64,000 bases of DNA from Phorcus lineatus (lineage: Eukaryota > Mollusca > Gastropoda > Trochida > Trochidae). Positions 32,739 to 45,639 of this stretch are shown here, piece by piece (the first letter of the stretch is position 1; each line of letters begins with the position of its first letter). A program made the position numbers and the translations under genes. The notes below the pieces were generated by a model. The model worked only from the letters and a program-made list of their open reading frames with translations. It ran no database searches and had not been told where the DNA came from. Where the stretch lies: contig OV121082.1 in assembly GCA_921293015.1 (NCBI GenBank), positions 49,124,971 to 49,188,970 of the forward strand, written 5' to 3'.

Positions 32739-34850
32739 ATGAATATTCTCGGCTGGAATATAGAGGGTTTAAATAAATACGTGAGTTCAACCTATAGTGA
32801 TTTTGAGAGTTTCTGTTGCAAATATGATGTTATTGGTTTTTGTGAGACATTTGCTAAAGACCCAAAGGTTTATGATATGTTATTGTCCGGATTTCGATCA
32901 TACCATTATTGTAGACCTAAACAAAAACTCCTGGGTAGGTAAAGTGGTGGGGTGTCTGTGTTTGTGAAACCTGAAATTGATGTATATATGAGTAGAGTAT
33001 TGGAAGAATTTGAAGACTGTGTTGTGCTATTGCTAAAATCAACAAAACTCGGTCTTTACAAGGATATCGTGTTAATGTTTGTTTACGTATCACCGGAAAA
33101 CTCGCCTATTTATATTGGTAAGGATGTTGATGGTATCCAGCGCCTGGAACATTATGTTGAGACCATAAAACATAACTTTCAACAACATCATGTTTTACTT
33201 GTAGGGGACTTTAATGCAAGAATGAAAACATTTTTAGATTATATTCCCAGTGATGACCTCTATTATGTTACAAAGCAACAGTGAGGACTACCCAAGTGAT
33301 AGCTTCCAAAGTCCACGAAATAGCAAAGATAATATTAGATACAATAATTATGGTAAATCCCTCGCTGAAATGTGTTGCACACATGGTCTACATGTTCTAA
33401 ATTATGGAAGGGGATGTGTGCCAAAAATGAAATCATGTAAACTCGTAATTCGCAAGTTGTAACATGTTGTTCTCAACCATGCAATTCTCGAAAAGACAAG
33501 TCCAAGTATGCAAACCTAACATTTCAATCCTGTAAAACTCAACTTTCTGTTCTCAACTTTACAAAGTTCAAATGTAATTCTAGAAATTTCAAAGTCGAAA
33601 CTCATTTTTGTATTTCATTTCGAGGGATATACACAATTAGCAATGCTACAAATTACGTTTTACAATTGGTGAATGAAAAATGAAGAGTTGTAAAATCAGC
33701 CTTTGGAAACAGACTTTTGCATCTGGAGTTTTACATGAGTTGCATGGTTATGATCGCAATGTTCCGAAATACATCTGTACACGATTTCGCATTGACCATA
33801 TTTGGAAGTTTAACGAAGACTGCCGATGATTTCCGAAGATGATCGGTATTTGACAACAACGAGACCTCCCTGAACCAAGCTCCATGCAACGCTGTGCGAG
33901 CTTTCCGGATAGCGTTGAGTTGAGTCCACCGCAATGCGCGGAGCTTGGGCATGCGAAAATCACCTTTGGTTTAAGTTCTCAGTAACTCGCGTACGGTGTT
34001 TTCGGACCCCTAAGGCACATAGCAATAATTGTAATAGAACAAATATCATTTGCAATTAATTCTTATCTGACCATTATCCCCAAAAAAATTCATGAAAACG
34101 TCATTCTCTAAAATATACCCGTGTTTATTGCAAGAAAATGTCCTAACTTCGAAATGACGTCACCTCTTTTCGAGCCCCTCAGATTTTGTGACGTAGTCAA
34201 CGCATATTAACTTTTCGGGGGCCGATTTCAATTGTTCAAAATACTTAATCAATTTCGTAGCATAACAATTTTTTACGAAACTGAAAAGTATATTTTTTTC
34301 AAAGTACATGGTTATTGTTTAGTAATTGGTATAACAATTGAATATGAGCGTTTCCGACGCCTTTGTAAAAGCATGATTACTTTGTAGACAATCTTTCAAC
34401 ACCATACTTTTGTGTCGTCCTGGCAATTAATTTTAAATGATTATTATTTTATGACATCACCTAATTATGATCTATCATTAGGAGAATAATGGTTTACATT
34501 AATTAACTGATGTGAAGTTTGATTTTATGCATGTTCTCCTCAAGCCGCACTTGCGTAATAATGTCAGTGAGACCAAATACAGGCAGTTATAATGGTCACG
34601 TCACTCCCTCCAACCCCATTTTTGGCACACATCCCCTTCCAAACTAAATGGAAGGATGTTTGATGACAAGGAAGGAAATTTCACATGTATAACCCATAAC
34701 GGTGCTAGTGTGGTGGATTATTTCATAGCAAGCACTGACTTATTCCCATATTTTAACTCTTTTGGAGTTCTTGAGAGAGATGAGTCAAACCATTTCCCCT
34801 TGAATTGCTCTATTGCATTTCCCAAACCAGCTTTAACTCAAACCAGTGAT
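32739..34850 (+). pseudogene. LINE ORF2, endonuclease domain, split
   Basis: Motifs in order: GWNIEGL (Asn), GFCET (catalytic Glu, 32,830), YVSPEN, GDFNAR (33,210) and, after element D, DESNHFPL (34,780), the His motif. An in-frame TAA at 32,940-32,942, a frameshift near 33,270 and the 1.24-kb insertion (33,403-34,643) disable it. The coding sense resumes precisely after the duplicated CTAAAT at 34,644. Confidence 0.8.
33403..34643. mobile_element. Element D: DNA transposon with 27-bp TIRs inserted in the LINE endonuclease
   Basis: Termini 33,403-33,429 and 34,617-34,643 are inverted copies matching at 26 of 27 bases; the shared core contains GGAAGGGGATGTGTGCCAAA. CTAAAT flanks both sides (33,397-33,402 and 34,644-34,649), a 6-bp target duplication, and removing the insert restores the LINE reading sense. 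Inside are ~550 bp of unassigned sequence and a partial copy of element C (33,984-34,575). No transposase; the minus ORFs at 33,731-33,963 are short and unrecognised. Confidence 0.8.
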
Positions 34851-36633
34851 TTTAGCTGTGCCAATCAATCATGTGACATGGATCAAGAACTATGGATAAA
34901 ATACATCTGGTCCCCTGACATGTGCAATTTGTTCTTAATTGACTTCCATGAATTGTTTGTAATGCATTATGATGATATACATAAACATATTGAAGAAAAT
35001 GTTGAAGAAGGTGTTGAAGCAATAACTGATCTATACAAGACTGCAGCAGATAAATTCAAGAAAGTATATAGTAAACCAACATCAATGAATTCTAAACAAC
35101 CACTTTGGTGGGATCTTGAATTGGAAAATATCAAACAGAAGAAATACTCAGCTCTCAGGGCACACAGATCAAGGGGAGACAATATTGAAAACTATATCCA
35201 ACATAAGAAAATCTTTAAATCAAAATTTAAACTTAAAAGGAACTTATACTTTCAGGAACAAAGGAAATTACTCAGTGATTCAAGTAAAGACCCAAAAAAG
35301 TTTTGGAGTGTATTAAAATCAAATGTCACATCTAGTTCAAACAGTCCAAATATTCCTGTTACTGAATGGCTTAATCACTTTAAGAATCTCTTATATTCTG
35401 AATCTGTTGATGATTTTGTTGATGACATACCGTGTGAGGATATAGCTGGGAACTCATCATCACTGTTGAATGACCCTTTTTCAGAACAAGAAGTATTACA
35501 TAGTCTCCAAAATATCAAGAGTGGCAAATCAGCAGGGCCAGATGGGATAGTCAGCGACTTTTTCAAGGCTTCGAAAAATTATATATCGCCATTATTAACT
35601 AAATTATTTAATAAACTTTTTGAAGAGAGTATTTTTCCTGACACCTGGGGAAGGAGTATAATCTGCCCTTTGCATAAATCTGGAAGCAAACTAGACCCAA
35701 ATAATTTCAGAGGAATTTCTCTGATAAACTCAATGTGTAAAATTCTCACTTCAATAGTCAACAAAAGGTTACAGCAATGGTGTGATGATAACAACATAAT
35801 TTCAGAGTGTCAAGCAGGCTTTAGACAGGGTTATTCAACCACTGACCACATTTTCACCTTGCAAGCTATGGCCACCAAATATTTATCCAAAAAGAAGGGG
35901 AGATTTTATTGTCTATTCATTGACTTCACAAAAGCCTTTGATTGCATTGTTTAAGAGTCTTATGAATATTGGTGTGAAGGGCAAGTTCATGAAATTTATT
36001 ATTAAGATGTATTCATCTTTAAGTGCTTGTGTGAGAACTGACACTGGACTATCATCTTATTTCAACTGTAATGTTAGCACTAGGCAAGGCTGTGTCTTAA
36101 GTCCTCAACTGTTCATAATTTTTATCAACCAATTATCTCAAATGTATGAGAGTGATGGTGGAAGAGGTATTTTTATATCAGCACAAATAGATGATGTCTT
36201 TTCTCTTATGTTTGCTGATGACGTCTCCTCTGTATCAGACAGTGCAATGCAACTACAAAGAAAAATCAATGTTATTGAAAAATTTTGTGCCCAAACTGGG
36301 ATGAAAGTGAATCTTAGTAAGACTAAAATAATGGTATTTCGCAATGGAGGTCCTCTAAGAGACAATGAGAAGTGGTTTCTGAATGGAACACAAATTGAAG
36401 TTGTTAATACGTACAGATACCTTGGTATTGTGTTCACTCCAAAATTATCATGGACAAAAGCAAAATCTTGTCTATCTTCTCAAGCGAGAAAGGCCATATT
36501 TTCAATTAACAGTTATCAAAAACAATTTGGATATATTAATCATCATGAACTCTTTAAGATATTTGATTCAATGATATCACCAATACTGTGTTGTTACGGC
36601 CAAATTTGGGTTTTGAATCATTTCTTTGTTTAA
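34850..36633 (+). pseudogene. LINE ORF2, reverse transcriptase domain, frameshifted and truncated
   Basis: Frame 1 runs to 35,954 with SGKSAGPDGIVSDFFKAS, WGRSIICPLHKSG and motif A FIDFTKAFD. A one-base shift then leads to the second frame with motif B (STRQGCVLSPQLF) and catalytic FADD (LMFADDVSS, near 36,215), then VNLSKTKIMVF and YRYLGIVF. The sequence stops resembling LINE after ISPILCCYGQIW (36,600). Confidence 0.82.
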
Positions 36634-37038
36634 AACTTGTTCTTAGATGCGAAACTAAACTGACCTAACTTTTGGACACTTAGCTCTACTAAGAGGTCAA
36701 GGGAAACAACTCTTTTAGGGGTCATTAGATTTGATAGAGGTGATTGAGAGCACATGGTCTGTGACAGCATGTAGCTGATGAAGATTTGAGTGATGACTTG
36801 ATGTTTTATGATGTGACCTTTGAAGATATGAGGATGTGGAACGAACATATTAATGTCAATCTTTCATATGACAGATGAAGAATAAACTACATATTGAAGG
36901 TATTGTCATTTTGTTCATGAAGTGTTTGACCTGTGACATGGTGAAAAAATTGATGAAAGATACTTATGAAGATTTGGAAACAACATTTCATTGACATTAA
37001 TATGATAATGACTTTCTAGAATTGAACATTAGAAGAGG

Positions 37039-39049
37039 ATGAATTTTGAATTTGAAAGACGGACCATATCTCATAGCATGAGTGATAGTGAAATTACTAG
37101 ACCAAAACGTCGCCAGAAATTAACTGACATTGGGCTGGAGTATCAGAAGAAGTTGAAATATGATAACTTAAAACAGACTTTGAGGAAAGTAATGAACGTT
37201 TTGAGGTGTGTGCATGAACTTATATCTGAGGGTGTAGATTATGAAGTGGTAAGAACTGAATACTCAAACTTTCTCTTTATGTTTGAAGAATTGTTTTGTG
37301 ATGAAGAGGACTATTTCAGGCTTGCTAATGAACAGGAAAGAATAGAGTATAATGAAAAAAACTGAGGATAAAAGAAATGAGTTAATGTCCCTTAGAGCAC
37401 AGGTTGACAGTTTCATTTAAAAGGAATCAAGAAAGCTTGCCAACGGTAGAATAAGCCCACATGATAGTGTCTCCCAGACTAAGTCAAATAAAACTAAATC
37501 ATCTCAGGCAAATTCTGTGACAGATGCACGCATAAAGGAAGATCAGAAAAAGGCTGAAGTTAGGGCTAAAATACAAGCTTTAAAGAAGTTGCAGGACTTA
37601 GAAATTTCCAAATAGAAACTTAAAATGGAAGAAGAGAGGTTGTACTTAGAGAGAGAAATGGCAATTCCTGAAGCAAGGACTAAGGTGTTAGACGACTTTG
37701 AGACTACCACAGTAGCAAGTAGTCGAAGGTCTCAAAGAAAGAGAGAAAGTATTATCACAGATTCAAATACTGGAGTTAGAACTGGTAATCATTCCCCTAA
37801 ACAGCAAGAGTTACACAGGGTAGCACAAACTGGAAGTGTCAAGGGAGAATTGGGTGAACAGGAAGTAGAAGCTAGGTTACACATGGGGAACGAAGAGAGC
37901 AATAAACAAGCTTCGAATGATAGATCTTTGTTTAGAAAAGGCTTCAACACAGAGCAGGTTTCCCCAGTTCACATTGATGACATGAATTATCAGAACAGAC
38001 ATAAGGGAAGAGATAGATCCTATGAATGTTTCCAAAGTGATTACAGATCAGATAACTTCAACATGAACAGACAGATTAAACCAGAAAATGAAGAATTGAA
38101 ATTTGAAGCTTATCAACATGGTGAAATGTTTCAGCCTCACCAGTTTGATACAGTGGAAACACAAAGAGAAAGACCTGCATCTAGACAACGCTCTACCACT
38201 CCTGAGGAAGCCATCACAAGCGTCGTCAATCAGCTTCGTAAGCCAGTCCCAGAAATTATCAAGTTCAGCGGTAATCCACTGGAGTACAAAAGGTTTCTCC
38301 GACAATTCAAGACTAAGGTTGTTGATTATGCAGAAGATACAGATGAAACGATGAACTACCTTGAACAATTCACAACTGGTGAAGCGCACAAAATTGTATC
38401 CAGTTACAGCTACTTGGATTCTTGTAGAGGTTATCAATGTGCCATGAGAGAGCTAGAAAGTCGCTACGGTGATACAGAAACGATTGCATCAGCGTTTGTC
38501 AAGAAGGCTTTAGATTGGAATCCCATTAAGAGTGACAGTGTAAAAGCGTTAGATGAATTTTCCATTTTCCTTATGGAGTGCATGAACGCTGTTGAGAGTA
38601 TTGAAGCTATGAGGGTGCTTGAATACCCAGACAATATCAAGAAGCTAGTTATGAAACTGCCATACTACTATCATGACAAGTGGAGAGGCTATGTGGATAG
38701 ATGCAGAAGTCAAAGACAGCTGATTAGATTTCATCACCTGGTGGATTTTGTCAAGGTTGAAGCCAGAAAAGCAAACGATCCAATGTATGGCAAGTTGGCA
38801 CTTTGGACTGATCATAAACCAACGTCCAAGATTCAAACCTGCAAGAGGAATCCAGCATTCAAGGACAAGCAAGTTTCTTTTGCTACTGATCTTCCTACTA
38901 AACAGTACAGCCAAGGCGAAACTCCACAGTCATTGATGAGAGCAAAAGCTTATCTTGCAAAAGCTTATGCTGCCAGTCAAATCAACATGGAGTCGAAAGA
39001 TGTGATCAGTGGAGATCACTACAGCACTTTGCCAAGATCAACATACTGA
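37039..39049 (+). pseudogene. BEL/Pao gag-like region
   Basis: 37,039-37,365 and a decayed continuation to 37,618 form an acidic, helix-rich N-terminal part; a stop (TAG ~37,613) separates the 474-codon frame 37,625-39,049. The latter has a charged coiled-coil start, then PEIIKFSGNPLEYKRFLRQF, the DUF1759 (Pao gag) signature. It ends just before the zinc knuckle, which lies in another frame. Virus-like particle formation is the family role. Confidence 0.75.
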
Positions 39050-39408
39050 GGAATAAAGGGCTTTGCTTCAGGTGCTTGAGACATGGACATGTTAGCAAGT
39101 CGTGCCCCCAGAAAGAAACTGCACAATGTAATTGTTGTAAGGGTCAACACCTAACCATTCTGCACATTGACAGGAAGGACGAAAGATTTGACAAGCAGGA
39201 CAAGTTGGGGACGAGCAAGAACGGAGACAAAAGTCCAGTTAGTGCTTGCGCTGAACTACAGATGCAGGAAGAGGATACAGGGGCTGGTGAAGTCCAATGC
39301 ACAATGGCTATTGTACCTGTCAAAGTGCAATACAAGGACAGTTTGAAATATGTTGAAACCTACGCATTTATTGATCCGGGAAGTAGCGCATGTTTTCTGA
39401 GACACTGA
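39046..39408 (+). pseudogene. BEL/Pao zinc knuckle and protease segment
   Basis: Begins GLCFRCLRHGHVSKSCPQ with a second cysteine cluster (CNCCKGQHLTILH), then the DUF1758 aspartic protease active site AFIDPGSSACF. DPGS in place of DTGS is usual in this BEL/Pao branch. The frame ends at 39,408 in the middle of the protease and continues one base shifted. Confidence 0.75.
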
Positions 39409-40523
39409 TGACAAAGCTAGGTTGTGGAGGAAGAAAGAAGATGATATCACTTGAAACTATGGGTAAGCCCCACCCAATGTCTACCTTTGAGATTAATGGT
39501 CTTACAGTCAGTGACCTGGACATGAAATCTGCCATCAAGTTGCCAAAGGTTTATACCAAGGACAAGTTACCTGTTTCAACAAACCACATTCCCAGACAAG
39601 ATGATGTCTCAAAATGGCCACACCTGTCAAACATTGAATTCTGCAAGAAGAAAATGGATATAGGACTCTTAATCGGCAACAATGTACCCAGTGCATACAG
39701 TGCAGTGAAAACTGGACCAATCAATGTACCACATGCAACAAAGACTATCCTCGGCTGGATAGTTTGGAACCTTCTCAGAGATGCAACACCTGACGACAAG
39801 CAATATGTCAATAGGGTTGATGTAGCTATCCCTGTGGAAGAGGAAATGAAAAGAATCGACAAACAGTTGAAAGATTCAATGAATTATGATTTCCCAGAAC
39901 GGACAATAGATGACAAGAAAGAACACTCACAAGAAGATCTGATGTTCCTCAGTAAGGTGAAAGAGTCATTAGAATTCAAAGATGGGCATTACATGATTGG
40001 ACTACCTTTCCGAAATAACAATGTCAAGATGCCAAACAATTCAAGTCAAGTACTACAAAGACTGAGAAACCTTAAAAGCAAAATGCTGAAGAACGATGAC
40101 TCTCACGCTGACTACACAGAATTCATGACCAAAATCATCAACAAGGGTTACGCGGAAAAAGTACCAAGTAATGAACTACACAAAGGTGAAGGACAAGAAT
40201 GGTACATACCTCATCACGGTGTATATCACCACCAGAAAAAGAAGATACGGGTAGTGTTCGATTGCTCTTCACTGTATCAGGGTGTTTCGCTCAATAACCA
40301 ACTATTACAAGGACCTGACTTAACCAACAACTTACTTGGTATCCTACTGAGGTTTAGAGAGGAAACGGTTGCCATGATTGGGGATATAGAGGCAATGTAC
40401 TATCAAGTCAAGGTGCCAAAAGAGGATCAAGATTTCCTGCGATTCTTCTGGTGGCCCGATGGTGACTTATCAAAAGATCCCTTACCCTACCGTTTGGAGC
40501 AGTCTCCTCACCAACTTGTGTGA
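39390..40523 (+). pseudogene. BEL/Pao protease end and first half of reverse transcriptase
   Basis: Rest of the protease, a spacer with IGLLIGNNVPSAYSAVKTGP, then the RT with VVFDCSS and motif A MIGDIEAMYYQV (catalytic D). A one-base shift at about 40,490 breaks the motif B region, where the next frame takes over. Confidence 0.8.
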
Positions 40524-43252
40524 ATGTTGCTCTCAGACAAACTGCTTTTGATAATGAACATTCATGTCCAGAAGAAGTCACAAATCTGATAAGGAAAAAC
40601 TTCTACGTTGATGATTTCCTGAAGTCAACATCAACAGATGAGAAGGCAAAAGAACTCATAACAAAGGTAAGCCAACTGTGTTTAAGTGGAGGCTTCCATT
40701 TAAACAAATGGATCAGTAATAGCTACAGTGTCATGGAGTCTATACCCAGCAAGGAGCGTGCAAAAGTTGCCATGGACTTGAACTTTGATAAAGATCTATT
40801 GCCAGCTGAACGTGCTTTTGGTGTTCACTGGAATGTTGAAAAGGATACAATCAGATTTGAAGTGAATATCAAACCTAAGTCTGAAACGAGAAGAGGAATC
40901 CTATCTATTGCAAGCTCAATCTTTGACCCTCTTGGACTGATAGCACCATTTACTTTAACTGCAAGAATTCTGCTACAGAACCTTTGTAGACTAAACATCA
41001 GCTGGGATGACGACATTGGTGACAAAATGAAAAGGAAATGGCAAGCCTGGATAGAAGATCTCAATCTAGTAAGTGCACTCGAAATTCCAAGGTGTTATAA
41101 ACCACAGGTCTTTGGTGATGTAAGAACTTGTGATTTACACATGTTCTCTGATGCCAGCGATACAGGATATGGTGTCGCTGCCTACATTTGTATCACTAAC
41201 AATCAAAACAAAATTCACTGTACCCTGGTTCTTGGAAAGTCCAGAGTGGTTCCGTTAAAAAAGATCACAATTCCACGACTCGAACTCACAGCCGCAGAGT
41301 TGTCTGTTCGCCTTAGTAAAGTGCTGACGAAAGAACTGGAATATCCACTACGTAACATCTACTTCTGGACCAACAGCATGTCAGTCATTCGGTACATAAG
41401 TAATGGGACAACCAGGTTTCACACGTTTGTTGCAAACAGAGTTGCACTGATCAGAGAGGCTACCAATGTGGAACAGTGGAACTACATAGAGTCCAAGTCC
41501 AATCCAGCAGACATAGCATCAAGAGGAACAAAGATGAGAAAACTTATAGACTCAAGTATTTGGTGGAATGGACCAGAAATTATACAAACCCCAGTCAAAT
41601 ATGAAACCAAAGATAAAGAAGACCTGAGAATAGAGAATGATGACCCAGAAATAAAGTGCCATGTCCATTGTACTGTGACCCAGTCTTCCCATGCAATGGA
41701 TAAACTACTTCTTCATTATTCAGATTGGATACGACTGAAGAGGTCAGTTGCTTGGATACTTGCAGTGATGGAAGAACTAGCACAGCGTATGAAGAGAAGA
41801 AAAGAAGAAATGAAAGAATTTGAAGAAGTGAACATGAAAAGGACAGATAGCCAGCCAAAGGAAATGAAACGACAAAGAAGTGAAATCAGGCTGTCCAATA
41901 AGATGATAGAGAAAGCGGAGACGCTCATTATTCAACACACACAGTTACAACATTACCCGGCTGAAATTTGTGATTTGCAAAAAAGGAATTTCCAACGTAT
42001 CAAGCGATATTCTTCCCTCTGCAAACTGGACCCAATTCTTGCTCAAGGCACACTTAGACTCGGTGGTCGACTTGACAGAGTAGATATTTCCTACGATGCT
42101 AAACATCCAATCATACTCCCTAAAAAATCTACTGTCACTAAGCTCATCTTGAAGGACATTCACAGAAAGGTTGGACACTTTGGGAAAAGCACTATGCTGT
42201 CTGAACTTAGGCAACGATTTTGGATTGTAGGAGCAGGAAATGCAATAAAAAATGTTGTATCAAAATGTATCACTTGCAGGAAATATCAGGCTCAAACTAT
42301 GGGACAGAAGATGGGTGACTTGCCGCAAGAGAGACTGACAACAGATGAACCGCCGTTTACCAAAACGGGCATGGATTATTTTGGACCAATACTGGTGAAA
42401 CGTGGCAGAGCTTGTGTGAAGCGGTACGGTGTTGTTTTCACCTGTTTAGCCGTTAGAGCGGTCCACTTAGAAGTGGCACACAGCCTTGACACATATTCGT
42501 GTATTAATGCTATTCGCCGCTTTACTGCGAGACGAGGCAATGTGAAATCCATTTTTTCTGACAATGGTACCAACTTGGTGGGATCCAAAAAGGAATTGCA
42601 GTTAGAAATTCAGAATTGGAATCGGCATAGAATTGAAAAGGAACTCCAACAAAATCACATCAATTGGTGCTTCAACCCAACTGGTGCCTCACACTTTGGT
42701 GGAATATGGGAGAGACTTATAAGATCGGTGAGAAAGGTTCTTTATTCTCTTATGCAGGAGCAAACTATACACTTGGATGATGAAGAATTACAAACTCTGT
42801 TTTGTGAGATCGAAGCAATTTTGAACAATCGACCCATTACAGAAGTGTCTTCAGATCCCAATGACCTTATTCATTTAACTCCAAACCACCTCCTACTGTT
42901 TAGACCCGGGGAATACCTTCCACCTGGTATTTTCAGCAAAGATGACAATTTTGCAAAGCGTCGCTGGAAGCAGATCCAGTACCTTTCAGATATATTCTGG
43001 AAAAGGTGGCAGAAAGAGTATGTAGTATTGCTAAATCAAAGACAGAAGTGGTTCTTCCCGAAAAGAAATGTACAAGTGGGAAATGTTGTGCTTATTGTTG
43101 ATAATGCTCCGAGAAACTCCTGGGCAATGGCCCGGGTCCTAGATGTTATGACAGATGGCAGAGGACTTGTTCGCGCTGTTCGAGTAAAAACTCAGTCGAG
43201 CGAGGTTGTTCGACCTGTACATAAACTATGCCTGCTGCTAGAAAATGACTGA
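40520..43252 (+). pseudogene. BEL/Pao RT C-half, RNase H, integrase (910 codons open)
   Basis: YVDD at 40,604-40,615 completes the RT catalytic site. RNase H follows (MFSDASDTGYG near 41,150), then a charged spacer (41,700-41,920), the H2C2 integrase zinc finger (HRKVGHFGKST ... CITCRKYQ, 42,160-42,290), the integrase core with D, D and E in GMDYFGP (~42,372), SDNGTN (~42,560) and GIWERL (~42,708), and a terminal DUF5641-type domain (WFFPKRNVQVGNVVLI). This frame has no internal stop, so the element is relatively young or conserved despite upstream shifts. Confidence 0.88.
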
Positions 43253-43439
43253 TCTTGAACTACATGAAGCCAGGGTTATCTCCCCTGTAATTCAGTGAAG
43301 TGAATGTGGTGAACTCTAATTGGTAAATAGTAAATCACCACTTGGAGATGGACGATTCGATTTGGTGGATCTTACATGTACTCTAAAGACTTTTTGATTT
43401 CATTATTGCATTACATTGCAGAGTGTTTGATTTTGTTTA

Positions 43440-43756
43440 TAATAATAATAATAATAATAATATACATTTTAACGCCTAATATCCAGTGCGAGGCACTGCT
43501 CACTGGCGGTACATTATTACCCTGAAGGAATTGTACTCCAGCAGCTACTTAGCGCTAAGTCCGTACAACCCTATATTCAGGTACCCATTTTAACAGCTGG
43601 GTGGACTGAGTGCAATGTGGATGAAATGCCTTGCCCAGGGACACAACACAGGAAGAGACCCAAGGCACAAATCTTTGGTGTCTCCACCGGGATTCGAACC
43701 CGGGTCTCTGGCGTGAGAGGCAAGCAAGCTTACCACTACACCACTGTGCTCCACGC
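43440..43756 (-). mobile_element. tRNA-derived SINE, copy 2
   Basis: Minus-strand copy with an excellent A box (TGGTGTAGTGG) and B box (GGTTCGAATCC), the same body as 30,213-30,535, and a 3' (ATT)n tail at 43,438-43,463. The head is tRNA-like but lacks a proper acceptor-stem partner, so it is not a tRNA gene. Confidence 0.85.
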
Positions 43757-45639
43757 TCCGAAATGACTGTTTTAAAAAATATCAGATTACACCACAGACG
43801 ACTGAAACTTTCCTTCGATTGATGTCATCTGTCAATATTAATGTAATAAAATCAATGAGCAGATATCTCACACAAGTTCGCCGCATCCGGAATTTAAAGG
43901 TATAAACGATAAATGAATTACCAGCATGTACATTTTTTTTTTACTTTCTCAAATTGTCTTTGTATTATGGGCCTGAGGCCTTAATTACTGAATAAATATG
44001 TCTGGCTGTCTGTCTGTCTTTTATATAAATCCACCCGGATTGTCACACTGGTTATGATATTGGGATTGTCAATTACAGCGGATATGACCACTAAGAAGTA
44101 TCGCTGGGATCATGAGGTAATACTATATTGTATTTATGAATTCTTTCTTTAATGCTACTGCCCTTATTTTGCTGTTGAATCAGTCTGATTAAAATCGATA
44201 GTCCTCCGAGGAATGAAAGTTTTAAAAAATGACTTTAGCATGATTCGAACATACTCTTATAGAGGCTTTCCTGTTGTTTCTAAACTTATTAATTTTCTTT
44301 CCTGAGAAAAAAATCTTATAATAGGAATTATTCATTGTAAATTTGGTGAATAGTTTGGTCCTACAAAGACCCCTGGGGCCATTTGAAAAAATCTTATTTC
44401 ATAATATATATATCATATAAAACATGGTGAACTTCAGGGTGACGTTGGGCCGGCATTAAAACTATTTTTTTTTAAAATATGGAATGCTTAAATTTTATAA
44501 CCTGCCTGTGTTCTTGACAAAATCTAAAAGTGATCTCTGAACTTCACCAAACATAAGATTTTCTCCAAGAATAAATCTCAATGGTAACATTCGCAAAATG
44601 AGAGCACTTGCAGTAAGCTCCCTTTAAACATTAAGTATTTTCGAGTCCTACTGCAAGAATTACTATTAGACATTATTGTATTGCCTCTCTCTGGCTATAT
44701 TTTCATATTTGACATGGCAAATCTTACCCTGGATATACATGTATCATTGAGTTTACAGCAGAAATTGTGTATATAAATTTCTATTGAGTTTCAATTCAAT
44801 TAAAAAAATTCAACATTTGGAACGAACGATTTCCTCAGAAAGAGCCGGTCAAAGGATAAAATGTTATCGTTAAATTATTTGATCCTAAATTATACTCTTA
44901 AACCAAATCATTCGTGCTTGATGCGTTTGATTCAATATTAATATTGCAAACATTGAAAAAAGGATTGAACACAACCTAAAAAGGAAAAATGGTAGACCTT
45001 TAAACGCCCGAGAACGAAGAGTCATAGCCTATAACCATATTTGTGATGGACGTTATATAGGGGAGATTTCTTTAGGTTTCAAACATTAATCATTATGTCA
45101 AGATTCTAGTTTGGCTACTACTTTCTATGATGTACAGGCTCGCCCGACCTTCAATACGTGGATTCATGTAATGTATATATCTATATATCTGTCTAAATAT
45201 GTTCATGTTATGTGCTACCCCAAGTATAGAAAATACATTTTTGCATACTTTTGTCTGATGTTTAAGTATATTTGGAGATGACAAGTCAGTGACAGCTGAA
45301 TTACAATGACAACTGTGGACAAATAAGACATTAGAAAACGCTGCTCGTCTATCCAACAAGCATTCTGACAAGGAAAGCAAAATATTTCTATTCGGGCTTG
45401 ACGGTAGGCTACTGACGGGTTGGCGAGATATTTCCTCTTTCCTTATGCAGACTGTGCAGTTATTCATTATCAATGTGCAAGGGAAGAAAATTATCATTTA
45501 TCATACACAAGTAGTAGCTAGTACAAAGATAAGTTACCGTTTCCTGTAAAGACAATACACTGATAACGTTGCTATTCAAATGATTTAAGTGTCTTAACCA
45601 GTTGTATTGTTATTTTGAATATCGAACTAACGCAGTTAC
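43757..45639. other. Mostly unassigned; LINE-tail-like and HTH-like scraps
   Basis: 43,960-44,025 (GGGCCTGAGGCCTTAATTAC, AATAAATAT, then repeated TGTC) resembles the 3' tail of animal LINEs. 44,958-45,090 reads RKNGRPLNARERRVIAYNHI then IGEISLGFKH on plus, similar to the N-terminal helix-turn-helix of Tc1-like transposases. The minus ORF at 45,093-45,497 has no recognised domain. Nothing else supported. Confidence 0.35.

Larger units (their letters stand above)
31650..36633 (+). mobile_element. APE-type LINE with 2A-like motif; broken and interrupted
   Basis: Two-ORF non-LTR retrotransposon: ORF1 (31,681-32,720) with 2A-like peptide and a coiled-coil/RRM-type protein, ORF2 with apurinic-type endonuclease and RT. 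Disabled by a frameshift at the 2A, frameshifts in ORF1, an in-frame stop and frameshift in the endonuclease, element D in the endonuclease, a frameshift in the RT, and loss of the ORF2 C-terminus where the BEL/Pao sequence begins (~36,620). Clade not certain; ORF1 and RT resemble L1/Tx1- or CR1-like elements. Confidence 0.85.
36640..43260 (+). mobile_element. BEL/Pao LTR-type retrotransposon, internal region
   Basis: Gag-like region, zinc knuckle, aspartic protease, RT, RNase H, integrase and a C-terminal DUF5641-type domain in BEL/Pao order, in four overlapping frames broken by single-base shifts. No env-like frame. No flanking LTR pair was recognised in 36,610-37,030 or 43,253-43,440, so LTRs are lost, diverged or outside recognition by eye. 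It directly abuts the truncated LINE at ~36,620, suggesting insertion into it or a deletion junction. Confidence 0.88.

Noticed and set aside
36640..43260. Endogenous retrovirus with envelope
   Set aside because: No env-like frame after the integrase; domain order and motifs are BEL/Pao retrotransposon.
45093..45497. 134-codon minus ORF as a gene
   Set aside because: No recognised domain or splice signals; composition like random AT-rich DNA.
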